Assembly (NCBI GenBank): GCA_947088865.1
Contig: CAMUHY010000005.1
Span: 62,001-126,000 of the forward strand
From: an uncultured Eubacterium sp.
GTDB taxonomy: Bacteria > Bacillota > Clostridia > Lachnospirales > Lachnospiraceae
Reading direction: 5' to 3'
Length of the DNA: 64,000 nt
Within the stretch, counting starts at the first letter, position 1; the number at the start of each line of letters is the position of its first letter. Positions 46,656 through 55,455 of this stretch are shown here, in pieces. Under the pieces are notes generated by a model. The model did not search any database and was not told the DNA's origin. It saw nothing but the letters and a program-made list of their open reading frames with translations. The position numbers and the translations under genes are program-made.

Positions 46656-48363
46656 ATTGTTTGTTCGTTCTATGAAGGTAATGGGAAAGCGAATGGTTCT
46701 TTATTTGGGTGCTATTTTTATGATGAGTGTAACATTTTCTATGTTCTCTATTATGAGTTCGCTTTTGATGAAAAGCGTTGTAGATATTGCGCAGGTAGGA
46801 GAATATCAAAAATTAGCGACAACGATTGGCGTTATTGTAGGGGTTGGCATAGTTTCTTTGTTAATATACAGGGTTGCAACAATTCGCTATAATGTGGAGG
46901 CAAAGCGAGTATATGGCGTTCTTTCAGAGGCTGTATTAGAGGCCGAGATGCATTTGCCGTACAGTTATTATGAAAAACACCATAGCGGAGAAATTATATC
47001 AAAAATATCGTATGACTTAACAAAAATGGGGGATATTTATGGGTCTAGGCTACGAAGAGTGGTGATGCCATTTATTCAAGTGGTGATATTTTTGATACCA
47101 ATGTTTTTGCTGAGCTGGCAGTTGACGCTCTGTCTGGTAGGTGTCAATGCTATAATGATGGGTTCAGAGATGATGCTGCTTAATCCAATGCACAGGGTAA
47201 GCACAGAGCTGTCCGCAATTAATACAAAAATGACAAGTCGTTTATCGGATTTGTTGCAGGGAATGGAACAGGTGCGAATGTATGCAAGCGGTTATAAGAC
47301 GGTACAAGAATTTAAAACGCAAAATCATTGTTATGCCAAAAAATCCAACAAAATGATTTTATATGTTGCCTGTTTGGAATCTGGAGGAAAAGGATTTGAG
47401 TTGCTGTGTTCATTGGTTTTTCTTATGATAGGGATTTATTTTGTAGAAAAAGGATATACAACACTTGGCGCTTTGACTGCTATTTATACGATGTATGGTG
47501 CGTTTTCTTTTCAGTTTTTGCAGATGGGAAAATATATTCCAGAGTTGGTAGGGTGTCTTGCCAATGCAAAAAATATTTTTGATTTTTTAGATGAAGCGAG
47601 AGAACCACAGAATTGGTATATGAATTTTTTGGATGAACGCAAAAAGACACAAAACAAGCAACAACAAAAAGTAAAGATGAAAAAGGATGGCATAGAGGAA
47701 GAATTTGCTGTAAATATGGACAGCGTTACATTTTCTTACGATAAAGAAAATATTGTGCTTCAAGATTTTTCATTGCAGATAAAAAGTGGTGAATGTGTAG
47801 CCATTACAGGTGCATCGGGCTGTGGAAAGACGACGCTCTCAAAGCTTTTATTAGGTTTATATCCACTTGATGAGGGTACCATTATAATCAATGGATTGGA
47901 TATAAAAAAATGTCATCTGACAGCATTAAGAAAACAGATAGCCTATGTTCCGCAAGAACCTTATCTATTTAATGGTTCGATTGAGGAAAATATACGAATG
48001 GGACGACCTGACGCCACAGAAAAAGAAATTATCGAGGCTGCCAAGCAAGCCAATGCGCATGAATTTATTATTCATTTATCGGAAGGGTATCAAACAAATG
48101 CGGGAGAGCGAGGCAATAATTTGTCCGGCGGGCAGCGTCAGCGAATTGCTATTGCCAGAGCAATATTAAAAGATTGCCCTATTATTCTTATGGACGAGGC
48201 AACTTCTGCTTTGGATAATGAATCGGAGCAATTTGTAAATGAGGCGTTGAAAAATTTGCAGGGCAAAAAAACGATTGTAATCATTGCACATCGCCCATCA
48301 ACGATACAATTAGCAGATAGAGTGTGTTGCATGGATGAAAATTTCTATTGCAATTTACAATAA
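46642..48363 (+). CDS. ABC exporter half-transporter, subunit 2
   Basis: 573 aa, same layout as subunit 1. Walker A GASGCGKT (390-397), LSGGQRQR, IILMDEATSALD, IAHRPS. A Lys/Gln-rich linker (about 330-350) joins the membrane and ATPase domains. Both ATP sites look intact, unlike exporters with one degenerate site. ATG 46642 has GGGGAGG 6 nt upstream. The pair occupies the rimM-rplS gap. Confidence 0.9.
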   Translation: MKNYKLFVRSMKVMGKRMVLYLGAIFMMSVTFSMFSIMSSLLMKSVVDIAQVGEYQKLATTIGVIVGVGIVSLLIYRVATIRYNVEAKRVYGVLSEAVLEAEMHLPYSYYEKHHSGEIISKISYDLTKMGDIYGSRLRRVVMPFIQVVIFLIPMFLLSWQLTLCLVGVNAIMMGSEMMLLNPMHRVSTELSAINTKMTSRLSDLLQGMEQVRMYASGYKTVQEFKTQNHCYAKKSNKMILYVACLESGGKGFELLCSLVFLMIGIYFVEKGYTTLGALTAIYTMYGAFSFQFLQMGKYIPELVGCLANAKNIFDFLDEAREPQNWYMNFLDERKKTQNKQQQKVKMKKDGIEEEFAVNMDSVTFSYDKENIVLQDFSLQIKSGECVAITGASGCGKTTLSKLLLGLYPLDEGTIIINGLDIKKCHLTALRKQIAYVPQEPYLFNGSIEENIRMGRPDATEKEIIEAAKQANAHEFIIHLSEGYQTNAGERGNNLSGGQRQRIAIARAILKDCPIILMDEATSALDNESEQFVNEALKNLQGKKTIVIIAHRPSTIQLADRVCCMDENFYCNLQ

Positions 48364-48452
48364 GATATGATATTATCTAAAAGTTGTGAAAAAGAGATGG
48401 TCCTCTGTTACAGTTTTTGTATTAAGAACATCCGAATATCAAGGAGGAAACG

Positions 48453-48800
48453 ATGAATAATATTATTAAGAGCATTGAAGATGCGCAGATGAAGGCTGAA
48501 GTTCCAGTATTTAACGTAGGTGATACAGTAAGAGTATCCGCTAAGATTAAAGAGGGAAACCGTGAGAGAATACAGGTATTTGAAGGCACTGTATTAAAGA
48601 AGCAGGGAACCGGCGTAAGAGCTACATTTACAGTAAGGAAGCTTTCAAGCGGTATTGGCGTTGAAAAGACATGGCCTATACATTCTCCTATTGTTGAGAA
48701 GGTAGAAGTTGTAAGACGCGGTAAGGTAAGAAGAGCAAAACTTTATTATTTGCGCAATCGAACAGGTAAGGCTGCTAAGGTAAAAGAATTAGTTAAGTAA
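48453..48800 (+). CDS. rplS: 50S ribosomal protein L19
   Basis: 115 aa; matches L19 throughout ([45 protein letters not shown]). SD AAGGAGG. Usually preceded by trmD; here by the ABC pair. Confidence 0.97.
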   Translation: MNNIIKSIEDAQMKAEVPVFNVGDTVRVSAKIKEGNRERIQVFEGTVLKKQGTGVRATFTVRKLSSGIGVEKTWPIHSPIVEKVEVVRRGKVRRAKLYYLRNRTGKAAKVKELVK

Positions 48801-48826
48801 TTTAACAAACTTTGTATTATATTTTT

Positions 48827-48864
48827 GAACATCTGTAAGTTTTTACTTGTAGATGTTCTTTTTT
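48827..48864 (+). terminator. Terminator after rplS
   Basis: GAACATCTGTAAG (48827-48839) and CTTGTAGATGTTC (48846-48858), followed by TTTTTT (48859-48864). Confidence 0.85.
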
Positions 48865-49069
48865 CACTTTATTAGGTAAATTGTAAATATTTACTGGATT
48901 AGAAATCAGTGTTTTTAAGGTATTCCAAAGTAATGGTGTTTATGATAATATTAACTGAAGAATTAATAGATTAAAAATACAAAAGCGATTATATAATTTC
49001 GGTTATGTAAAAGGCAAAAGTATAATATAATCAAAATACTTATAAAAGATATATAAAGGATACAATACA

Positions 49070-49630
49070 ATGTCAACATTTTTAAGAAGATACAAGGAAA
49101 ATGTTTTATTACAAAAGAGGTGCAAGGAAATTGTCAATATATTGATGATTATTGTATTTGCCTATTCACTGGTACTGTTTACATGTGACCGCACAGTGAT
49201 TCATGGCAATTCAATGAAACCGACCATTGAAAATGAAAACACCGTTTTGATTAACCGAATGGCATACGCATTGACGTCGCCAAACCGTTTTGATATTGTG
49301 GCGTTTAAGAAAAGAGGAATCCAGTCAAACAAAGTATATATAAAAAGAATTATTGGAGTGCCAGGTGATACCATACAAATTAAGGATAAGCAAATTTATA
49401 TCAATGGACAATTGCTTTCCGATGACAAATATAATAGCAATATATTGACGCCTGGCATTGCTGCACAAGAACTGAAATTAAAGGAAAATGAGTACTTTTT
49501 GATGGGCGATAACCGCAATAACAGTGAAGACAGCCGTTTTGCCAATATTGGATTGGTTAAAAAAGAAGATATTATTGGAACAGTATGGATGGTGGTTGCA
49601 CCATTTGAGAATATTAAAATTATTACATAG
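49070..49630 (+). CDS. lepB: Type I signal peptidase
   Basis: 186 aa with one N-terminal membrane helix (about 20-38). Catalytic Ser48 (GNSMKPT) and Lys92 (YIKRIIGVPGD), plus MGDNRNNSEDSR box E. Cleaves signal peptides of secreted proteins such as the NlpC/P60 hydrolase. Between rplS and rbgA, a common arrangement. Confidence 0.95.
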   Translation: MSTFLRRYKENVLLQKRCKEIVNILMIIVFAYSLVLFTCDRTVIHGNSMKPTIENENTVLINRMAYALTSPNRFDIVAFKKRGIQSNKVYIKRIIGVPGDTIQIKDKQIYINGQLLSDDKYNSNILTPGIAAQELKLKENEYFLMGDNRNNSEDSRFANIGLVKKEDIIGTVWMVVAPFENIKIIT

Positions 49631-49670
49631 CAAAAAGAATGATATGAAAAATAAATTTTTTATGTGCCTG

Positions 49671-49771
49671 TTTGTGTTGAAGTGTCACAAATAAGGATGG
49701 TTGTGGCAATAAATTGCTTTCACGAATTTTTATTGTGCAATTTTTATGCTATGCTACGCTTCAGAATGGAG
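49671..49771 (+). promoter_or_regulatory. Candidate pseudoknot leader of rbgA
   Basis: TTTGTG (49671-49676) pairs with CACAAA (49686-49691). The 9-nt loop contains TGAAGTGT (49778-equivalent positions 49678-49685), complementary over 8 bp (one G-T) to ACGCTTCA (49756-49763), which sits directly before GAATGGAG and the SD (49768-49771). Same plan as coaD and tmcAL leaders. Confidence 0.55.
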
Positions 49772-49778
49772 AGATAAT

Positions 49779-50636
49779 ATGAATCATTATCAATGGTATC
49801 CGGGACATATGACGAAAGCTAGGCGTATGATGGAAGAAAATATCAAGTTGATAGACCTTGTTATAGAGGTGCTTGATGCCAGAATACCGTTTAGCAGCAG
49901 AAATCCAGATATTGATACACTGGCAAAAAATAAAGCCAGAATGATTTTGTTAAATAAATCGGATTTGTCGGATAAAGATATAAACAAATTGTGGATGGAT
50001 TATTATAAAGAAAAAGGAATCTTTTGTATTCAGATTAATTCAAGAACACAAGAAGGAATAAAACAGATTAACAGTATGGTTGTTAAAGCGTGCAGTGAAA
50101 AAATGGAGCGCGACAAAAGAAAAGGCATTATGAATCGCCCCATTCGAGCAATGGTTGTGGGGATTCCCAATGTGGGAAAATCAACATTTATTAATTCATA
50201 TGCAGGCAAGGCCTGTGCCAAAACAGGTAATAAGCCAGGTGTCACAAAGGGAAAACAGTGGATTAAATTGAGAGATAATATTGAATTGTTGGATACGCCC
50301 GGAATTTTATGGCCAAAGTTTGATAATCAAATGGTGGGACGTAATCTTGCCATGATAGGCTCTATGAATGACGAAATTATTGACAAGGGCGATTTAGCAT
50401 TTGAAGTATTAAAATATGTAAAACAGCATTATCCGCAAAAGATTGCTGCAAGATATCAAATTGATGAAGAGAAAGAAATTGTTGAAATAATGGATGATAT
50501 TGCGACCGTTCGAGGGTGTCTAAAAAAAGGAGCAAGCACGGATTATGATAAAGTTGCAGGTATTATATTAGACGATTTTAGAAGTGCAAGATTAGGAAAT
50601 ATAACATTGGAAAAGCCAAGTGATATTATACAGTAA
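49779..50636 (+). CDS. rbgA: Ribosome biogenesis GTPase RbgA (YlqF)
   Basis: Circularly permuted GTPase needed for late 50S assembly. N-terminal YQWYPGHMTKA is diagnostic. G4 NKSDL (about 58-62) precedes G1 GIPNVGKS (128-135) and G3 DTPGILWP, the permuted order. 285 aa. ATG 49779 follows GGAGAG; upstream in-frame starts have no SD. Confidence 0.96.
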   Translation: MNHYQWYPGHMTKARRMMEENIKLIDLVIEVLDARIPFSSRNPDIDTLAKNKARMILLNKSDLSDKDINKLWMDYYKEKGIFCIQINSRTQEGIKQINSMVVKACSEKMERDKRKGIMNRPIRAMVVGIPNVGKSTFINSYAGKACAKTGNKPGVTKGKQWIKLRDNIELLDTPGILWPKFDNQMVGRNLAMIGSMNDEIIDKGDLAFEVLKYVKQHYPQKIAARYQIDEEKEIVEIMDDIATVRGCLKKGASTDYDKVAGIILDDFRSARLGNITLEKPSDIIQ

Positions 50637-50669
50637 TTGGAATTAAAATAAAAGGATGCAAAAAATAAA

Positions 50670-51341
50670 ATGAGTACAAAAAAGATAACTGAAAAACAGA
50701 AGGAAAAATTGCAGGCAGAAATTAAACGAACAGAAGAATTAAAGGCATATGAGCGCGAGTATGGAGATTATAAGTTTATATGCGGAATTGACGAGGCAGG
50801 CAGAGGTCCGTTAGCAGGTCCAGTCGTTGCAGGCGCTGTGATATTGCCGAAAGACTGCGATATTCTTTACATCAATGACTCAAAAAAACTCAGTGAAAAA
50901 AAGCGCGAAGAGTTATATGAAATCATAACAAAAAAGGCGGTAAGCTGGGCTGTTGGCATTGTGGAACAAGATGTGATTGACAAAATCAATATTCTTCAAG
51001 CAACGTATGAAGCTATGCGGCAAGCTATTAATAAACTCTCGGTTCAACCCGATATACTATTAAACGATGCCGTTACAATACCCGATGTAACGATAAAACA
51101 AGTGCCGATTATAAAAGGAGATGCAAAAAGTATCAGCATTGGGGCAGCAAGCATTCTAGCAAAGGTAACGAGAGACCGTATTATGCAGGATTATGATAAG
51201 TTATATCCTCAGTATCAGTTTGGAAAACATAAAGGATATGGCACAAAAGAACATACCAGTATAATAAAAGAGATAGGACCTTGCCCAATTCATCGAAAGA
51301 CATTTATAAAGAAAATTGTAAAAGCGTCGGAAAAAGAATAG
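50670..51341 (+). CDS. rnhB: Ribonuclease HII
   Basis: Removes ribonucleotides and RNA primers from RNA-DNA hybrids. GIDEAGRGPLAGPVVAGAV with catalytic Asp41 and Glu42; NDSKKLSEKKRE; further acidic residues in LLNDAV and later in the C-terminal half. 223 aa with a short Lys/Glu-rich N-terminal extension. Follows rbgA by 34 nt, as in Bacillus (ylqF-rnhB). Confidence 0.95.
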   Translation: MSTKKITEKQKEKLQAEIKRTEELKAYEREYGDYKFICGIDEAGRGPLAGPVVAGAVILPKDCDILYINDSKKLSEKKREELYEIITKKAVSWAVGIVEQDVIDKINILQATYEAMRQAINKLSVQPDILLNDAVTIPDVTIKQVPIIKGDAKSISIGAASILAKVTRDRIMQDYDKLYPQYQFGKHKGYGTKEHTSIIKEIGPCPIHRKTFIKKIVKASEKE

Positions 51342-51342
51342 A

Positions 51343-51420
51343 TTGTATCGACGCGTTGCTTAACACAAATTTGTAGGAGATTATGTTTCTTTGTGCAGAA
51401 AGCAGCGCAGAAATGAGGAG
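51343..51420 (+). promoter_or_regulatory. Candidate pseudoknot leader of ylqG
   Basis: GCGTTGCTT (51353-51361) is complementary over 9 bp (one G-T) to AAGCAGCGC (51400-51408), immediately before AGAAATGAGGAG with the SD. The flanking hairpin TTGT (51343-51346)/ACAA (51365-51368) is weaker than in other copies. Alignable to the coaD and rsmF leaders. Confidence 0.5.
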
Positions 51421-51424
51421 CTTT

Positions 51425-53131
51425 ATGCAGTTAAATTTAAATTCAATTATTCATCAATTAACGAACAATGCAGGCAGTTCTGTGGATAAAAATGCACAGA
51501 CAAGTAATACGGCTCCCAATGTGTCTAGTAATGTGCAAAATACACAGCCTAGTACGTCTGCTGGAAATGCCTTGCTTCAAAATATGTTGGCAGGCGATAC
51601 CTTCACAGGAAAAGTGATGAGTATTAAAGATAGTATGGCACTTCTTATGCTGACGGGAGGCGATTTTGTCAATGCGCATATTGCAGAGGGTTCTTCTGTT
51701 TCTGTCGGACAGAATCTTACATTTTTAATAGAACAAAATACAAAGCAAAATATTTCAATCAAACCGCTTACCATGAATGAACAGCAGGCTTTTCTTATCA
51801 ACAAAGCGCTGGATGCCGCAGGATATTCGTTAAATGAAAGCAATATTCATATTGTAAAAGAGTTAATCGGTATGAATATGCCAATTGATGCGGCGATGAT
51901 TGAAAAAATGATTACAAGTGCAAATGAATTTCCACAGGCAAATTTAAAGACCATTGCCAATTTAATACGCCTTGAAATGCCTATTACGCAAGATAATATT
52001 ATGCAGTTTGAAGCTTATAGCAATTATCAAAATAGCATATCAAGTCAATTAAATAGTATGGGGGAACAATTTAGCCAGTTATTTACTAATATTGTGAGTA
52101 ATGAGGCGGCTATGAAAAACAGCGCCGTAGCAGATAATGAAGCACTTGCAGGTAATCTTGCAAAATTACAAAATTTTAATATGCAGCAGGCTTCTATGTT
52201 AAATGATATTGTAAACACATTGTACCAAAATACCTCGTATCAAAATCAAGATGCCACATATCAAAACGGTTTACAGGAAGCTGTGCTGTCACAGCCCTTA
52301 CAGGATGTGCTTTCTGATAAACAGATGAAAACACTTGAAAGTACAATAAATCAGTTGTTGTCCGAATCCCCTGATAATGAGCAGCTTCAGACGATATCGA
52401 ATGCTCTTAGAGAAAAGTCGCTGACAACCAATCAGCTTTTAAGTGATTTGACCTTGCTGCTTAAAAATAATCCAGAGTTTGCCTCGAAGTTTAGCAGTTT
52501 TGGCGAGGCTTCTATTATGGAAAAATTATTTTCGCAGATGATAAATGAAACAATGAAATTGACGCCGGCAGATGTAGCAAAAGAGGATGGAATAAAAAAT
52601 TATTATAAACGCTTAAAGCAATCTCTTGAAAAATTGACATCTGATGGCAGAGAGAGTGCATTGCCACAGGAATTGTCTAAAAGTATGAATGAGGTCAAAG
52701 CGAATATTGATTTTATGAATGACTTAAATAAAAATATGACATATGTCCAGATTCCAATACAGCTAAAAAACAGTGAAACCAATGGTGAATTATATGTTTT
52801 TACCAATAAAAAAGCGTTGTCAAAAGGTGCGGATAACGTTAGTGCAATGCTGCATTTGGATATGGAACATTTAGGACCGATTGATATTTATGTGCGGCTT
52901 CAAAACAAAAATGTCTCAACAAATTTTTGTCTGGCAAGTGAAGAATTGCTTGATTTTGTGTATGCTCATATTGATAAATTGGATGCAAGGTTACAGGCAC
53001 TTGGATATTCAACAAGTTTTGAGATGAAACTAAATGAACCAGAAGATAAATTTGATTTTGTTGAGGACTTTGTCGAAAAGGATATTTCAAAAAATAGTAC
53101 GTCGCAGTTTATTTTGGATATAAGAGCGTAA
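51425..53131 (+). CDS. ylqG: YlqG-like protein with FliK-type C-terminal domain
   Basis: 568 aa. Gln/Asn/Ser-rich, low-complexity middle; the C-terminal ~120 residues (about 440-550; LHLDMEHLGPIDIYVRLQNKNVSTNF) resemble the flagellar hook-length control (FliK) C-terminal domain. The next gene is FlhB-like, the pairing known as ylqG-ylqH in Bacillus. No other flagellar gene is present. ATG 51425 follows GAGGAG by 4 nt; the frame extends to ATG 51383, but that lies in the structured leader. Confidence 0.78.
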   Translation: MQLNLNSIIHQLTNNAGSSVDKNAQTSNTAPNVSSNVQNTQPSTSAGNALLQNMLAGDTFTGKVMSIKDSMALLMLTGGDFVNAHIAEGSSVSVGQNLTFLIEQNTKQNISIKPLTMNEQQAFLINKALDAAGYSLNESNIHIVKELIGMNMPIDAAMIEKMITSANEFPQANLKTIANLIRLEMPITQDNIMQFEAYSNYQNSISSQLNSMGEQFSQLFTNIVSNEAAMKNSAVADNEALAGNLAKLQNFNMQQASMLNDIVNTLYQNTSYQNQDATYQNGLQEAVLSQPLQDVLSDKQMKTLESTINQLLSESPDNEQLQTISNALREKSLTTNQLLSDLTLLLKNNPEFASKFSSFGEASIMEKLFSQMINETMKLTPADVAKEDGIKNYYKRLKQSLEKLTSDGRESALPQELSKSMNEVKANIDFMNDLNKNMTYVQIPIQLKNSETNGELYVFTNKKALSKGADNVSAMLHLDMEHLGPIDIYVRLQNKNVSTNFCLASEELLDFVYAHIDKLDARLQALGYSTSFEMKLNEPEDKFDFVEDFVEKDISKNSTSQFILDIRA

Positions 53132-53180
53132 AAATAAGAATCATAGCTAATAAATATTGTATGGAAGAATGGTGATTTTT

Positions 53181-53495
53181 ATGGCGGGATATAAAGGAAC
53201 ACAAAACAATAGTGATAAAAATAAGGAAAAGACAAAAGTATCCGTTGCGCTGGAATATACGCCTGGTGAAGAAGCTCCTAAGATTATTGCCTCTGGAAAA
53301 GGCGTTTTGGCAGAAAAGATTATTGAGAAGGCAAAAGAATCGGATGTGCCTATTTATGAGGATAGTAAACTGGCAAATACCTTATCGAAATTAGAGCTTG
53401 GCGACATGATTCCACCAGAACTTTATGAAGTTGTAGCAGAAATACTTGTTTTTGTGGATGATTGTGATAAAATGAAAAGTAAAGTTAAAATATAA
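53181..53495 (+). CDS. ylqH: FlhB-like protein YlqH (EscU/FlhB cytoplasmic domain)
   Basis: 104 aa corresponding only to the part of FlhB after its autocleavage site: VSVALEYTPGEEAPKIIASGKG...AEKIIEKAKESDVPIYED. It lacks membrane helices and the NPTH motif. With YlqG it mirrors the FliK-FlhB interaction, but its role outside flagella is unknown. Start ATG 53181 is best supported by family alignment; SD is weak (GGTG), and ATG 53169 is possible. Confidence 0.85.
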   Translation: MAGYKGTQNNSDKNKEKTKVSVALEYTPGEEAPKIIASGKGVLAEKIIEKAKESDVPIYEDSKLANTLSKLELGDMIPPELYEVVAEILVFVDDCDKMKSKVKI

Positions 53496-53509
53496 TAGAG
53501 GATTTTTAT

Positions 53510-53851
53510 TTGAACAAAAAAGCAATTGGTTCAAAGTGGGAAGCTGCTGCCAGAGAGTACATCAAAACATGCGGCTATGAAATTGTGTGCTGCAATTATA
53601 GATGTTTTATAGGAGAGATTGACATTATTGCAAAAGAACAAAAAACAATAATCTTTATTGAAGTAAAATTTCGCAGTTCAAGGCATTTTGGTACTGCGGT
53701 TGAATCGGTAGACTATAAAAAACAACAAAAAATACGCCGTGTAGCTGCCCATTTTTTGACGACAACATATCATACAGAATCCATGCCTTGCCGATTTGAT
53801 GTTTTAGGATTTGATAAAGAAAAAATAACCTATATAAAAAATGCGTTTTAA
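53510..53851 (+). CDS. yraN: UPF0102 family protein YraN
   Basis: 113 aa, restriction-endonuclease-like fold. The putative nuclease motif is complete: Glu36-x-Asp38 (GEIDII) and Glu51-x-Lys53 (IEVKFR). TTG 53510 start with AGAGGA 7 nt upstream. Follows ylqH by 14 nt, as in many Firmicutes. Confidence 0.9.
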   Translation: MNKKAIGSKWEAAAREYIKTCGYEIVCCNYRCFIGEIDIIAKEQKTIIFIEVKFRSSRHFGTAVESVDYKKQQKIRRVAAHFLTTTYHTESMPCRFDVLGFDKEKITYIKNAF

Positions 53852-53916
53852 CCTTATCAAGGAAGTCTTTTGCTTCAATATCGTGAAGATATAAGCGGGA
53901 GTGAAGGATTTGTTTA

Positions 53917-53947
53917 TTTTAGTGGGGTATAACTTTTCCCACTAAAA
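53917..53947 (+). terminator. Hairpin after yraN
   Basis: TTTTAGTGGG (53917-53926) and CCCACTAAAA (53938-53947): 10-bp stem, 11-nt loop, followed by a second small hairpin AGCTGC-AATA-GCAGCT. No U-tract; possible terminator. Confidence 0.45.
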
Positions 53948-53984
53948 AGCTGCAATAGCAGCTATGTGGTTTAAGCAGGCAGCC

Positions 53985-54007
53985 AAGTGGATTGCGAATA
54001 TTCACTT
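53985..54007 (+). repeat. Dispersed intergenic repeat, copy 3
   Basis: AAGTGGAT-TGCGAAT-ATTCACTT: an 8-bp stem with one G-T pair, directly upstream of pgeF. Upstream ATAGCAGCTATGTGGTTT aligns with copy 1. Confidence 0.6.
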
Positions 54008-54027
54008 AACTTTTATTGGGAGGTTGT

Positions 54028-54903
54028 ATGATTAATAGTAGTATTCGGCGAATTGCTGGCAGACCCAAGACATGTACATTTGTTCAGGCAGATAATGGGG
54101 TGACTTATATAGAGTTTGCTCCATTAAAAGAAATCGACTTTATCACACATGGGTTTTCGACAAGACTTGGCGGTGTCAGTTCTGGAATTTATAAAAGTAT
54201 GAATCTTACATTTAACTTATCGGATAACCCCTGCCATGTAAAAAGAAATTTCGAGCTGATGGGAGAGGCGTTAAAAATTAAACCAGAACATATGGTTTAT
54301 TCTAAACAGACGCACACAACAAATGTTTTAAAAGTAGATAAACATCATTTGGGTATGGGTATAACAAAGGAGCGAACCTTTGACAATATAGATGGATTGG
54401 TTACAAATATACCTGGTTTATGTCTTGTAACTTCTTTTGCAGATTGTATTCCCGTTGTTATTGTTGATAAAAAAAATCATTGTATTGCTTCGGTTCATTC
54501 TGGCTGGAAAGGCACAGTCGGAAATATATCAAAAAATGCTGTTGAATTAATGAAACAAGAGTTTAACAGTGATGTAAAAGATATGACAGCACTGATAGGA
54601 CCAGGAATATGCCCTTCCTGTTATGAGGTTGGCAGTGATGTGGCAGAACAATTTATTCGTCGATATACGCCTGAAGAACAGCAGCAGATAGTGTTAAAAG
54701 GAGCATTTCCAGATAAGTACCAATTAGATTTGACAAGTGCAAATATATACAATCTTATTCATGCAGGAATAGACCATGCAAATATCTTTGTGAGTGATAT
54801 TTGCACATGCTGCAATTCTGATATTTTATTTTCACATAGGGCGACACAGGGCAAAAGAGGCATTTTGTGCATGTTTGTGTGTATAAAGGAACAAATTGTA
54901 TAA
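54028..54903 (+). CDS. pgeF: PgeF/YfiH-family (laccase-domain) protein
   Basis: 291 aa. Metal-site triad His96 (QTHTTNV), Cys140 (SFADC) and His157 (ASVHSGWKG). The family has been described as polyphenol oxidase, purine nucleoside phosphorylase (DUF152 relatives) and an editor that removes wrongly incorporated L-Ser from peptidoglycan in E. coli; which applies here is unclear. ATG 54028 follows GGGAGG by 4 nt. Confidence 0.9.
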   Translation: MINSSIRRIAGRPKTCTFVQADNGVTYIEFAPLKEIDFITHGFSTRLGGVSSGIYKSMNLTFNLSDNPCHVKRNFELMGEALKIKPEHMVYSKQTHTTNVLKVDKHHLGMGITKERTFDNIDGLVTNIPGLCLVTSFADCIPVVIVDKKNHCIASVHSGWKGTVGNISKNAVELMKQEFNSDVKDMTALIGPGICPSCYEVGSDVAEQFIRRYTPEEQQQIVLKGAFPDKYQLDLTSANIYNLIHAGIDHANIFVSDICTCCNSDILFSHRATQGKRGILCMFVCIKEQIV

Positions 54904-54988
54904 AGTTATGATATATTTTAATTTTATCAAGTAAGTGGCAAAACAAAATTGCAATATCTTTTTGACTAAAATGGTAAGGAGGTTAAAA

Positions 54989-55303
54989 ATGAAAAATGCG
55001 TTTTACCTATTTACAGTCCTTGTTATCTTATTTTCATTTACAGCTTGCAGCAGTAAAGCAAATAATAGGGCAACATTTCAGGCGACAATATTAGAAATAC
55101 ATGACAATTACTATCTTGTTGAACCAGTTGAAGGAAGCACAGAGCTTAACAGTGCAGACCAGATAACCATTTCTATAACGAGTGTCAATGTTTCATCAAA
55201 ACCAAATGTGGGAGAACTTCTGGAAATTGTATATGATGGTGTGATTGCAGAATCCTATCCTGCTCAAATTATGAATGTTTATAGTATTCGTGTTATCAAA
55301 TAA
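54989..55303 (+). CDS. Small lipoprotein of unknown function
   Basis: 104 aa. Signal peptide 1-20 with lipobox FTACS. The mature part (FQATILEIHDNYYLVEPVEG...) looks like a small OB-like beta domain as in DUF3221-type lipoproteins. ATG 54989 with SD AAGGAGG. Function unknown. Confidence 0.8.
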   Translation: MKNAFYLFTVLVILFSFTACSSKANNRATFQATILEIHDNYYLVEPVEGSTELNSADQITISITSVNVSSKPNVGELLEIVYDGVIAESYPAQIMNVYSIRVIK

Positions 55304-55341
55304 GACGATAATGGAAATATTGTATCTTAAAGGTATAAGGT

Positions 55342-55440
55342 AAGGGCTGTTGCAAAATAAAAATTTTATACGCAATATAGTAATTCGCTAAGTGAATGAT
55401 AACTATATTTGGTATTGAAAAATTTTTTGTAACAGCCCTT
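55342..55440. mobile_element. 99-bp MITE-like inverted repeat between convergent genes
   Basis: AAGGGCTGTT (55342-55351) at one end and AACAGCCCTT (55431-55440) at the other, with further inner complementarity (AATATAGT/ACTATATT). GGGCTGTTGCAAAA resembles insertion-sequence terminal repeats. No transposase and no certain target duplication. It could also serve as a two-way terminator for the convergent genes. Confidence 0.5.
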
Positions 55441-55455
55441 TATAAAATAATAGGA

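Noticed and set aside
51425..53495. Flagellar operon
   Set aside because: Only FliK- and FlhB-like fragments are present; this pair (ylqG-ylqH) is known outside flagellar clusters.
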